64,000 nucleotides of DNA, taken from assembly GCA_031425525.1 (NCBI GenBank), contig JANPJM010000047.1:57003-121002 (forward strand), given 5' to 3'. Each line of letters begins with the position of its first letter. Position 1 is the stretch's first letter. Positions 43,116 through 51,223 of the stretch are shown here, piece after piece. The notes under the pieces are model-generated. The model searched no databases. It was not told the DNA's origin and saw nothing but the letters and a program-made list of their open reading frames with translations. The translations under genes and the position numbers were made by a program. This stretch comes from JANNMJ01 sp031425525. Its GTDB lineage: Bacteria > Bacteroidota > Bacteroidia > Cytophagales > Hymenobacteraceae.

Positions 43116-44225
43116 TTACGCGACGCGCAGCAGGAGCGATTCGAGCGTCAGGCCAGGCCCAAACGCGAACGACAGCACGCGCTCGCCCCGATTGGCCGTT
43201 GTTAGCTCGCCGAGGAGGCGGCGCAACACGAACAACACCGTCGCCGACGACATATTGCCATACTCGCGCAGCACGGCATAGGCGTGCCGATTGGCGGCGC
43301 GCGGCAGCCCCAGCGCCTGCTCGATGACCTCCAGAATGCGCCGCCCGCCGGGATGAATCGCGATGTGAGCCACGTCGGCCAAATCGAGGTTCAGTGCCTG
43401 CAGTAAACCATCAGTGAGGTTGCCAATGCCGGCCCGAATCAGGTCGGGCACGTACGATGAAAGCGTCATTTCGAAACCCGAATCGCCGATATGCCACGCC
43501 ATTTCGGCGTGCCCGGCGGGTTCCAAGGCGCAATGCGCGGCCTCCAGCGCCAGGGTAGGGCCGGAGCCCAGCGACTCGGCCACCACGAGCGCCGCCGCCG
43601 CACCGTCAGCAAAAAGGGCGTTGGAGAGCAGGTGGTCGTCGGTGAGGTCTTTCTGAAAATGGAGGGTGCAAAGTTCCACGCACACCACCAGTACCCGCGC
43701 CGTGGGTGTGGCGCGCACCAGCGCATCGGCGAGTTTCAGGCCATTGAACGCCGCGTAACAGCCCATAAAATTGACTGCCGTCCGCTGCACCGTATGCGGC
43801 AGGCCGAGGGCGGTAACGAGGTCGATATCAAGCCCCGGCGCATACATCCCCGTGCAACTCACCGTGATGAGGTGCGTGATGGAAGCTACAGTAACGTTGG
43901 GGAGCGCCGCCAGACAATCGCGGACGGCGGCCGTCGCGAGTGGTACGGCGCCGGCGCGGTACGCCGCCATCCGTCGGCTGACCGTGGGGAACGGCTCCAG
44001 GTTGGCGGTGGGCGGGTAAAACTCGAAATCGGCGGGTTCGCGGCCGTAATCAGGCACCACGGTATGGCGCGTTTCGATGCCCGACGCGCGGTACAGCACC
44101 CGCAGTTTCCGGGCGGCCGCGTCGTCGAGCGCCAACGCCCGAATCATAAAATCGGCAATGGTAGCTTGCGGCAGGCGGTGCGGCGGTAGCGCCGTGCCAA
44201 TGGCGCAGAGATGGCTTTCAGGCAT
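43116..44225 (-). CDS. Type III polyketide synthase (chalcone-synthase-like)
   Basis: 369 residues. Homodimeric iterative ketosynthase extending a CoA-bound starter with malonyl-CoA. The catalytic triad is complete: Cys124 in TVSCTGMYAPGLD, His291 in AIHPGGRR and Asn324 in EYGNMSSAT. PALVRDLL-like loops are replaced by bacterial forms, and the product (alkylpyrone or alkylresorcinol in known bacterial relatives) cannot be read. ATG 44225; a minus-strand TACCTTCG box (44275-44282, 7 of 8 to TAnnTTTG) is a possible promoter. Followed by a methyltransferase gene. Confidence 0.92.
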   Translation of the reverse strand: MPESHLCAIGTALPPHRLPQATIADFMIRALALDDAAARKLRVLYRASGIETRHTVVPDYGREPADFEFYPPTANLEPFPTVSRRMAAYRAGAVPLATAAVRDCLAALPNVTVASITHLITVSCTGMYAPGLDIDLVTALGLPHTVQRTAVNFMGCYAAFNGLKLADALVRATPTARVLVVCVELCTLHFQKDLTDDHLLSNALFADGAAAALVVAESLGSGPTLALEAAHCALEPAGHAEMAWHIGDSGFEMTLSSYVPDLIRAGIGNLTDGLLQALNLDLADVAHIAIHPGGRRILEVIEQALGLPRAANRHAYAVLREYGNMSSATVLFVLRRLLGELTTANRGERVLSFAFGPGLTLESLLLRVA

Positions 44226-44533
44226 TCACGGAGTACAAAGGGGGGAGAGCAGCAACGGAGCGCGCCGAACGTGGCGAAGGTACCCGAAACGGCCCGCCCG
44301 CCAGATAGTTTTAGCCGTAGGCCCAAGGGGCAAGAAGAAATTGCCGAAGAAATAAAGAAAATGTACCGTAAAAAGATGTAATTTTGCGGCCCGGTTGAAA
44401 AAGATCGTATATTTCGGAGCGTAAAGGCCGATTTTACCCTAACCTATCACCGTAATTCGGCGTTAGTTTAGCCAATCTTCTCCTTCTTTTCATCACATTT
44501 TCCCGTCAAAAGCGCCGTGAGCGCCTTTTTTCT
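44226..44533. other. Divergent promoter region between the polyketide synthase and a T9SS mini-protein
   Basis: No gene. A minus-strand TACCTTCG box is at 44275-44282 and a plus-strand TAATTTTG at 44379-44386 (exact TAnnTTTG). The AT-rich right half with a leader of about 140 bases belongs to the plus-strand gene. Confidence 0.5.
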
Positions 44534-44872
44534 ATGAAAAAACTCCTACTAAGTCTGATGTTCACCACCGTGTTGGGGCTTGCCGCTCACGCACAGGTAA
44601 CGGCCGAGCGCACCGTTTCCGAGGAACGCTCCGTGGTGGTGTTTCCGAACCCGAGTGCCGGCATCCTGCACGTCACCGTCACGGGTTTCGATGGCACCGC
44701 CAACCTGCGGGTACTCAACGTAATCGGTAACGAAGTCTACCGCGAAACTCTCGGTGCCTCCGAGCCGCGCATCAGCCGAACCATCGATTTGAGCAACCTT
44801 GCGGCGGGTCTGTACTACGTAAAAATCGAGAGTGGCCCGCACGCTGAGATGCGTAAAGTGGTCATTCGCTAA
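44534..44872 (+). CDS. Minimal secreted protein consisting of a T9SS type A sorting domain
   Basis: 112 residues. Signal peptide 1-20 (MKKLLLSLMFTTVLGLAAHA), about 12 residues of spacer, then the entire rest is a typical type A C-terminal domain: VVVFPNPSAGILHVTVTG, ANLRVLNVIGNEVYRE, ISRTIDLSNLAAGLYYVKI and KVVIR at the end. Normally this 75-80 residue domain is the export tag of a far larger cargo that is cleaved off by PorU. Here there is no cargo. ATG 44534, promoter box at 44379-44386. Role unknown; it could be a structural surface protein, or a gene remnant that kept the two ends. Confidence 0.88.
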   Translation: MKKLLLSLMFTTVLGLAAHAQVTAERTVSEERSVVVFPNPSAGILHVTVTGFDGTANLRVLNVIGNEVYRETLGASEPRISRTIDLSNLAAGLYYVKIESGPHAEMRKVVIR

Positions 44873-44913
44873 GGATTACGTTGTTTTTGGGCGGCCGTCG
44901 GAGTCGTTCGTAA

Positions 44914-44967
44914 AACACAGCATCGCCCCGTTCGGCTACACGTAGCCGAACGGGGCGATGCTGTGTT
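44914..44967. terminator. 26-base perfect hairpin between convergent genes
   Basis: Arms 44914-44939 and 44942-44967 are perfectly complementary with only AC between them (AACACAGCATCGCCCC.. / ..GGGGCGATGCTGTGTT). It lies 41 bases after the plus-strand stop and 53 after the end of the minus-strand gene. Probably a bidirectional terminator. Confidence 0.85.
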
Positions 44968-45020
44968 GGGGCGACAAGGGTACCCTGCGGCCTTCAGCCT
45001 GGGGGAAGGCCCGGATGGGG

Positions 45021-45458
45021 CTAGGCCGTCGCGTGCGACGACGCCGGCGCCGAGTTGGCGGCCGATGTATCGGCCACGGCGGCGGGTTGCGTGAGCTTGG
45101 CGACCAGATCATCCAGAAAGGCGCGGCCGTACCCGATTCGGGTAGCATAATCAAGACACAGGGCGTACTCACGGTCATCGATTCGGCCGTCTTCCATCAT
45201 CATCAGCACCAGTGTTTGCAGCTCGAAGGTGCGTTCGATGCCGGTTTCGGGAATGACGAAGGTGAGGATACTCAGGTTGTCGATGAGCGGTGCTACATCC
45301 TCGGCCGACAGCTCAAGCTGGTTGCCGACATCGAGCAGGAAACTGCCTTCTTCGTCATCCAAATAACCATCGGCGGTGGCGACGAGCAGCAGGTTCTGAA
45401 AAAAGTACAAGCGTTTCTGGCGCGAATCGAGCAGGTCGCGGGTGGGACGGGTATTCAT
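45021..45458 (-). CDS. TerB-like helical protein
   Basis: 145 residues, all-helical, with two repeats of an acidic EF-hand-like pattern: LLLVATADGYLDDEEGSFLL and LMMMEDGRIDDREYALCLD, as in the TerB (tellurite resistance/DjlA) metal-binding family. The C-terminal 25 residues are Ala/Ser/Thr-rich. ATG 45458 chosen over an upstream TTG/GTG region. No other ter genes nearby. Role unknown; cytoplasmic. Confidence 0.75.
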   Translation of the reverse strand: MNTRPTRDLLDSRQKRLYFFQNLLLVATADGYLDDEEGSFLLDVGNQLELSAEDVAPLIDNLSILTFVIPETGIERTFELQTLVLMMMEDGRIDDREYALCLDYATRIGYGRAFLDDLVAKLTQPAAVADTSAANSAPASSHATA

Positions 45459-45661
45459 CTCAACGAGAAAAAAAGGCGAAAGATCACCGCGCACTTCGCG
45501 GCGGCGTTGGCAATGTCTGCAACGTACGGCGCGCGCGCTGGTTGTGCCGCCGTGGCCGCCGCACGCGGGCGGGGTTACGCATCAGTATCTTCGCTCGTTG
45601 AAAGCTCGTGCGCCAGGGCTACATTTCTTCGGTCTGCTTCCTTCTTCTTCGACTCATCGCA

Positions 45662-46570
45662 ATGGCGCTCGCGCCCGCTTCTTTCGAACCCCGCATCTCG
45701 GCAACCAAGGTTGCCAGTATCGTACTAAACTCGGCGGCGCTGTACGTGCTGGCCTACCTGATTACGCACCTCATTGTGCAGCTTTGTGAGGTTGGGGTAG
45801 CGTACCGCTACGTCATTCCATCGATTCTATACCCGAGCAAGATCGATTTTCGGATTCAAGACCCGGAATGGCGCCGCTCGACCGTCGTGATTACGTATGC
45901 CGTTGGGCAGACGCTTTGCTTGTTACTGGCGGCGTTTTTTGCGTTGCGCCTGCGCGATGCCACCGAGCGGCGCGGGCTCACGAAGCTGTTCTATGCGTGG
46001 CTGATCATTCACGCCTGCAACCAGTTTTTCGGCGCGATGGTGGCCGACAATTTCATGCGCGAAGGCTTCTGGTACTCGCCGCGCTATTTGTTCATCACGA
46101 GTAATGTGCCGGCAGTGGCGGCGGGCTTTCTATCGGCGAATATATGCCTCGTGATCGGCTACAAGTTGGGTTTGCCGTTTCTGAAAACCTGCGACTCGAT
46201 TACGCTTGTGCGTCTCGAAAACCGCCCGTTGCTGGTATGGGCGACCGTTTTTGGCCCGTGGCTCGTCGGTACGCTTGCCATCAATTTGTGTAAGTTTCGG
46301 GCGATCACCTTTCTGGAGCAATCGCACTTGTTTTCGATATTGCTGCTGCTCATCCCGCTCGCCGTGGCGGTGCGATTCGAGATGTACGAGGAAACTGTGC
46401 AAGCGCCCCGCCGCCCCCGCCTCGAGCGCGGCCTGGTGCTGATGACGCTGGTGCTGTTGGTCGGCTTCCGGTTGATACTCAATAAAGGCATCGCGTTCAA
46501 GCCCCACGGCTACATCAATTACCCCGGTGCGCCGGTGGTGCAGAAGCTGCTGCAGAAAAGCAAGCGTTGA
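45662..46570 (+). CDS. Uncharacterised polytopic membrane protein
   Basis: 302 residues with about seven membrane helices (TKVASIVLNSAALYVLAYLI, QTLCLLLAAFFALRL, AWLIIHACNQFFGAMVADNF, and others) and a basic C-terminus. The arrangement resembles Bacteroidota proteins of unknown function; no transport or enzyme signature was seen. ATG 45662. It is followed by a secreted helical protein in the same direction, 140 bases away. Confidence 0.75.
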   Translation: MALAPASFEPRISATKVASIVLNSAALYVLAYLITHLIVQLCEVGVAYRYVIPSILYPSKIDFRIQDPEWRRSTVVITYAVGQTLCLLLAAFFALRLRDATERRGLTKLFYAWLIIHACNQFFGAMVADNFMREGFWYSPRYLFITSNVPAVAAGFLSANICLVIGYKLGLPFLKTCDSITLVRLENRPLLVWATVFGPWLVGTLAINLCKFRAITFLEQSHLFSILLLLIPLAVAVRFEMYEETVQAPRRPRLERGLVLMTLVLLVGFRLILNKGIAFKPHGYINYPGAPVVQKLLQKSKR

Positions 46571-46710
46571 TGGCCGGTGTAAAGTAGGTGTAAGGCAGGT
46601 TATCGGCACGGCACTTGCCCAATCTGCTTACCTACCGCGCCCTGAGCGTGTGGGAACCGATAGGTCGATGATTCGCCTTTTCGGGCTGATATTTTTCCCC
46701 GACATTTCCC

Positions 46711-47220
46711 TTGATTACGCCGCTCTCCTTTCGTGTTTTGCTACTTGGTGCGCTGTTGAGCGCGGCTGGTGCCGCCTGTGCGCAGGTGCCGGCTAAAGCA
46801 GCGGCCAAAGCGCAGGCAAAAACACCCGCCAAAGCGCCGGCCAAAGCGCCGCTTCAGACTGGCAAACCCGCACTGATGGCACCGCCCACGGGCGGCGTCA
46901 AACCCGAAGACCGCGCCCGCGAGCTAACCACCTCGATGGCCGAAGCCCTACACCTGGCGCCCGACCAAATTAAGCGTGTGCAGGAAATCAACCTGCTTTC
47001 GGTGCAGCGCGTTGAGGAGGCGCGGCGCACCTTTGCGCGGCAACTCCCCCGGATGCGGGCCGAAATTGACTTGATCGGCGAGAGCCGGCTGACGCTGCTC
47101 AAAAACGTGCTGACCGAGCAGCAATTCCGGGCCTACACCGCGATGCGCGAGCGCAAAATGGGTATCCCCGAAGCCCTCAAACAGCAGGCCGCGATGAGCG
47201 AAGCGGCGGGTGGGCAGTAG
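46711..47220 (+). CDS. Secreted helical protein, Spy/CpxP-like, TTG start
   Basis: 169 residues. Signal peptide from MITPLSFRVLLLGALLSAAG (cleavage near ACA-QV), an Ala/Lys/Pro repeat (KAQAKTPAKAPAKAP), then two helical LTxxQ-like motifs (ALHLAPDQIKRVQEINLLSV and LKNVLTEQQFRAYTAMRE) as in the periplasmic chaperones Spy and CpxP. No ATG is in frame before residue 55 and the signal peptide begins at TTG 46711, so the start is TTG. Followed by a terminator shared with the convergent MFS gene. Confidence 0.8.
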   Translation: MITPLSFRVLLLGALLSAAGAACAQVPAKAAAKAQAKTPAKAPAKAPLQTGKPALMAPPTGGVKPEDRARELTTSMAEALHLAPDQIKRVQEINLLSVQRVEEARRTFARQLPRMRAEIDLIGESRLTLLKNVLTEQQFRAYTAMRERKMGIPEALKQQAAMSEAAGGQ

Positions 47221-47267
47221 GGCAATAAGGCAGTAGGTAGGCGGCGTGCACGTCGGAAAAAAATGCA

Positions 47268-47300
47268 AGGCCCGCCCCGATATCATATCGGGGCGGGCCT
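47268..47300. terminator. Strong bidirectional terminator
   Basis: Perfect 16-base stem AGGCCCGCCCCGATAT / ATATCGGGGCGGGCCT with a one-base loop. A run of seven A just left of it gives a T-run for transcripts from the minus-strand MFS gene. Confidence 0.92.
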
Positions 47301-47332
47301 CGTACGTTGGCTTGAACCTAATTCGGGCGGCT

Positions 47333-48985
47333 TTACTCGCCCGCGTGCGCCGGCTCGATGGCGGGCCGCGCCGAGCGCTCATCGTCGGTGACGCGCAGTG
47401 TGAGCAGCGCCGCCACGATCATCGAAAAGCCGCCGAAAGCCAGCGTATTCATGGTGTTACCGCCGAAGACGTTGATGGTGAGGAAACCGAGAATGGTGGC
47501 CGCCACAATCTGCGGAATGACGATGAAAAAGTTGAACACGCCCATGTAATAGCCCATCCGCGAGGCGGGCAGCGCGCCGGCCAGCATGGCGTACGGCATC
47601 GACAGGATGCTCGCCCACGCTACGCCCACCATCGCCATCGAGACCACGAGCAGTTGCGGATCGGTGATGAGTTTGAGCGACAACAGTCCCAGGCCGCCAA
47701 TCAAGAGGCATACCATATGCGTGGTGCGGCGGCTGGTGCGGCGAGCAAACACCGGCAGCAAAAATGCAAATACGGCCGCTACGCCGTTGCGCACCCCCGA
47801 ACAGACGCCGAGCCAGTCGGCGCCGTCTTCGTACTGTTTTTTGACGCGGGCCAACGTGGCGGCTTCAGCAGCAGCCGGTTGGCCGCCTTCGAGTTGGTAT
47901 TTCGCTAGGTTGCTGGTGATGACCACGCTGTCGGCGGCGGGTTGGAAGCGCTGGATGTCTGTGACATCAGCGCGTAACGAAGCCAAGCGCTTGGCCTGAT
48001 TTTCGGCCGGCGTGGCGCGCGCGAGGGAGAAGAAGCTCTTGGCGGGCACTAAACCAGCCGTGGCGAGGCCAGCAGCCTCGTCGGTGGCTAGGTGCGCTTG
48101 AATACGCGCGAAGGTTGCCGCCCCAATTTTCATATCATAGATATTGCTTGTGACGGCGTTGGTGGAATAAATCCACATCGCAAACAGCGAGAACCACGTG
48201 AAAAGCTGCACCACCGCGAGCTGGCTCATCGCTTTGGGCATATTGAAAATGCCGAGGAACGACTCTTTCAGGCCGTCGAAGACTTTCGTTTTCGCCTTTT
48301 CCTCCTCGAACTCGTGCATATTTTCCGGCGGGAACTCTTTGGTAGTTACCACCGTGAACATTACCGCCGAAAAGAATGCCGCCGCGCCCACGTAGAAGGC
48401 GTACTTCACGGAAGGCGGAATCTGCCCTTCGGGCGCTTCGTTGGAAATACCGAACCAGTTGGTGAACACCCACGGCAGCAGCGCGGCAATGACCGAACCC
48501 ACGCCGATGAAAAACGACTGCATCGCGAAGCCCGCCGTGCGCTGCTCCGGCGGCAGCTTGTCGCCGACGAACGCTCGGAACGGCTCCATCGAAATGTTGA
48601 TTGAGGCGTCCATGATCCACAGCATACTCGCCGCGATGAGGAGCGACGACGAGTTCGGCATGAACAACAGCGCGAGAGTAGCCATCACGGCGCCGCCGAA
48701 GAAGAAGGGCCGCCGCCGCCCCCACACGGGGTGCCAGGTGCGGTCGGAGAAGTACCCGATGACGGGCTGCACCAGCAAGCCCGTGACGGGCGCGGCAATC
48801 CAGAGGAGCGGGAGGTCTTCCTTGTTGGCCCCGAGGGTCTCGAAAATGCGGCTGACGTTGGAGTTTTGTAGTTCGAAACCGAACTGAATCCCCAGAAAGC
48901 CGAAGCTCATATTCCAGATTTGCCAGAACGAGAGCCGTGGGAGGCGCCGCGTGGTAGCGGCGGCCGGAGGTGCCATAGTGGCCAT
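47333..48985 (-). CDS. MFS sugar transporter of the GPH/SLC45 type
   Basis: 550 residues, twelve helices with a central soluble loop of about 100 (roughly 330-400) that is unusual for the family. Seen: SFWQIWNMSFGFLGIQFGFE, PVIGYFSDRTWHPVWGRRRP (the MFS loop 2-3 signature), MDASINISMEPFRAFVGD and AYAMLAGALPASRMGYYMG-like late motif as SMPYAMLAGALPASRMG. It would import a maltose- or sucrose-like sugar by cation symport. ATG 48985. It follows the amylase lipoprotein gene on the same strand, so the pair cleaves glucan outside and takes up the product. Confidence 0.9.
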   Translation of the reverse strand: MATMAPPAAATTRRLPRLSFWQIWNMSFGFLGIQFGFELQNSNVSRIFETLGANKEDLPLLWIAAPVTGLLVQPVIGYFSDRTWHPVWGRRRPFFFGGAVMATLALLFMPNSSSLLIAASMLWIMDASINISMEPFRAFVGDKLPPEQRTAGFAMQSFFIGVGSVIAALLPWVFTNWFGISNEAPEGQIPPSVKYAFYVGAAAFFSAVMFTVVTTKEFPPENMHEFEEEKAKTKVFDGLKESFLGIFNMPKAMSQLAVVQLFTWFSLFAMWIYSTNAVTSNIYDMKIGAATFARIQAHLATDEAAGLATAGLVPAKSFFSLARATPAENQAKRLASLRADVTDIQRFQPAADSVVITSNLAKYQLEGGQPAAAEAATLARVKKQYEDGADWLGVCSGVRNGVAAVFAFLLPVFARRTSRRTTHMVCLLIGGLGLLSLKLITDPQLLVVSMAMVGVAWASILSMPYAMLAGALPASRMGYYMGVFNFFIVIPQIVAATILGFLTINVFGGNTMNTLAFGGFSMIVAALLTLRVTDDERSARPAIEPAHAGE

Positions 48986-49210
48986 ACAAGGACGAAGAAG
49001 GACGACGGGAAAGACCCGCAGATGCACCAAGAGCGCCGAGCCCAAACGGGCATGACCGCCCTCGGTCAAAACCAAAAAGCTGGGTGAAGTGCTGCGGAAT
49101 CCGAAAAGTACGGCCTAAACGGCACCAAAACGGCAAAAAACCAGCCGAAGGGGTGAAAATTTGCCCAAAAAGTGGCTTGATGCCGCGTTTTTCGGTTTCG
49201 GCGCGCGCTG

Positions 49211-51094
49211 TTACTTCGCCGTGAGCCGGAAAACGGCGGCGCTCAACGGCGGCAGTCCAACTTTGAGCCCCTGCGCCGGGGCGGGCGCGAACAGGTCAGG
49301 CGCGTTTACGGCCAACTCGCGCTGGGTGAGGAGCAGGTCGGTAGCGCGGAGCTGCCCGGTGGTGGGCAAACCGATGGTGCGCAACGCCGCCTCCGGAATT
49401 TTGAGGGTGGCATCGTGGGCCTTCTCGCGGTCGAAATTGACGACGATTAGCAGCCGCTCTGTGGCCGTGTAGCGCAGGAACGCGTAGCATTTCTGGTCAT
49501 CGTAGCCGGCGGCCTGACCCTTTTCCTGCGCGAAATGGAGGCCGTAAAACTCGCCCGTGCGGATGACCGGCTCGTGGCACAGATTCAGGAGCTTGCCGTA
49601 GAAGGCGCGCAACTCCTGCTGGTCTTTGGAGAGCTTGCCGCCGTCGAATTTGCCGCCATTGAGCCATTTTTGATGCTCCGGCACGCCCCAGTAATCGAAG
49701 ATGGTGGTACGGCCGTCGGCGCTCGAAAATCCTTCGGCGTCAGCCCCCGGTTCGCCGACTTCCTGCCCAAAATAGAGCATCACCGGGCCTTTATTGAGCA
49801 GCGCCGTGACGGTCATGCCGGGGATGGCGGTGCGTGCGTTGCCGGCAAACTGTGGCGAGGCGATGCGCTGCTCGTCGTGGTTTTCGAGGAAGCGGTACAT
49901 ATTCCGTTCGATGCCCCGGCTTTCCTGCTGCCAGATTTGGTCGAGCTTGCCGGTGGAGCCGCCGCCGGCCATCAGCTCGCGCAGGCGGTCGTAGAGACCG
50001 ACTTTATCGTAGAGATAATCGAACTTTCCGACTTGCACGTAGCGGTGGTAGGCGGCGGGATTATAGATTTCGGCCACGAATTTGACGTCCGGCCGCGCCC
50101 GTTTCACCTCCGGGATGCACCACGCCCAAAACTCGACGGGTACCATCTCGGCTACGTCGCACCGGAATACGTCAACGTCCTTCTGCGCCCAATAAATGAG
50201 GATGTCGCGCATTTTCACCCACGTGTTGGGAATGGGCGAAAAGTGTGGGATTTTTTGCCCCTCCTTGTACTCCCAGCCATAGTTGAGTTTGCAGGTCTCG
50301 AACCAATCGTCGAGCGAGGGCGAGGCCGAGAAGATGTCGTTGCCGGTGGCTTTGGCGGGGTTTTCGGCGTATTTCCCATCTTCGTCGGGGGCCACGGCGG
50401 CGCCGAGTGGGTTGTTCTGCTTCGGCACCACGAAGGTTTGGCCGGGCAAATAATAGAAGTTGTTGTTCGGGGCGAAAGTCTTCGTTTGGTCATCCTGCCC
50501 GCCCAAATCGACCACGCCCGCCGGTTTCGCATCCGATTTATACGACCGTGCCACGTGGTTCGGAATAAAATCCATCACCACTTTCATCCCCGCGCGGTGG
50601 GTGCGTTTGATGAGGGCTTCCCACTCCTGCATCCGTTTATCGGGCGACGTGGCGAGGTCGGGGTCTACATCATAATAATCGCGGATGGCGTACGGCGAGC
50701 CGGCGCGGCCCTTCACCACGTCGGCGTCATCGGCGGGGATGCCGGGGAAGGCTGTCATCGTGGCGTGTTCGATGATGCCCGTGTACCACATATGCGTGAT
50801 ACCGAGGGCTTTCATTTCCAGGAGCGCCTTATCGGTGATCTGCTCGAACTTGCCGACGCCGTTTTCCTGGGCCGTGCCCCACGGGCGGTTGGCGGTGGCG
50901 GCGTTGGTGAAGAGGCGCGGTAGGCATTGGTAGACGACGAGTTTATCGGCGGGGTCGTCCAGGGGGGCAGCTTTTGAGGCAGCAGAAGAAGCCATTGCAG
51001 GGGGAGAAGAAGAGGCGGCAACGCCCGACGAAGTGGTGCGAGGCGCCGAGCAGCCGGCGGCGGCCACGATGAGAACGTACAGCAGGTTTTTCAT
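49211..51094 (-). CDS. Alpha-amylase (GH13), lipoprotein
   Basis: 627 residues. The N-terminus is a lipoprotein signal (MKNLLYVLIVAAAGC, Cys15), so the enzyme is attached to the outer or inner membrane. The GH13 active site is complete: nucleophile in VDVFRCDVAEMVP, acid/base Glu in KFVAEIYNP, and transition-state Asp in LENHDEQRI; region I is VVMDFIPNHVAR. A C-terminal beta domain follows. It hydrolyses starch or maltodextrins. The minus-strand TACTTTTC box (51102-51109) is only 8 bases before the ATG, hinting at a very short leader. Works with the downstream MFS gene. Confidence 0.95.
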   Translation of the reverse strand: MKNLLYVLIVAAAGCSAPRTTSSGVAASSSPPAMASSAASKAAPLDDPADKLVVYQCLPRLFTNAATANRPWGTAQENGVGKFEQITDKALLEMKALGITHMWYTGIIEHATMTAFPGIPADDADVVKGRAGSPYAIRDYYDVDPDLATSPDKRMQEWEALIKRTHRAGMKVVMDFIPNHVARSYKSDAKPAGVVDLGGQDDQTKTFAPNNNFYYLPGQTFVVPKQNNPLGAAVAPDEDGKYAENPAKATGNDIFSASPSLDDWFETCKLNYGWEYKEGQKIPHFSPIPNTWVKMRDILIYWAQKDVDVFRCDVAEMVPVEFWAWCIPEVKRARPDVKFVAEIYNPAAYHRYVQVGKFDYLYDKVGLYDRLRELMAGGGSTGKLDQIWQQESRGIERNMYRFLENHDEQRIASPQFAGNARTAIPGMTVTALLNKGPVMLYFGQEVGEPGADAEGFSSADGRTTIFDYWGVPEHQKWLNGGKFDGGKLSKDQQELRAFYGKLLNLCHEPVIRTGEFYGLHFAQEKGQAAGYDDQKCYAFLRYTATERLLIVVNFDREKAHDATLKIPEAALRTIGLPTTGQLRATDLLLTQRELAVNAPDLFAPAPAQGLKVGLPPLSAAVFRLTAK

Positions 51095-51223
51095 CTGGGC
51101 CGAAAAGTACGACCGCGCTCCGGCTAGACGTACATTTACCGCAGTACCTGCGCTATTTGAATGGTAGGTAGTATGCCACGCGCATTGTCAAAATCGAATC
51201 CTCAGTAGCTTAACTCTACGCAG

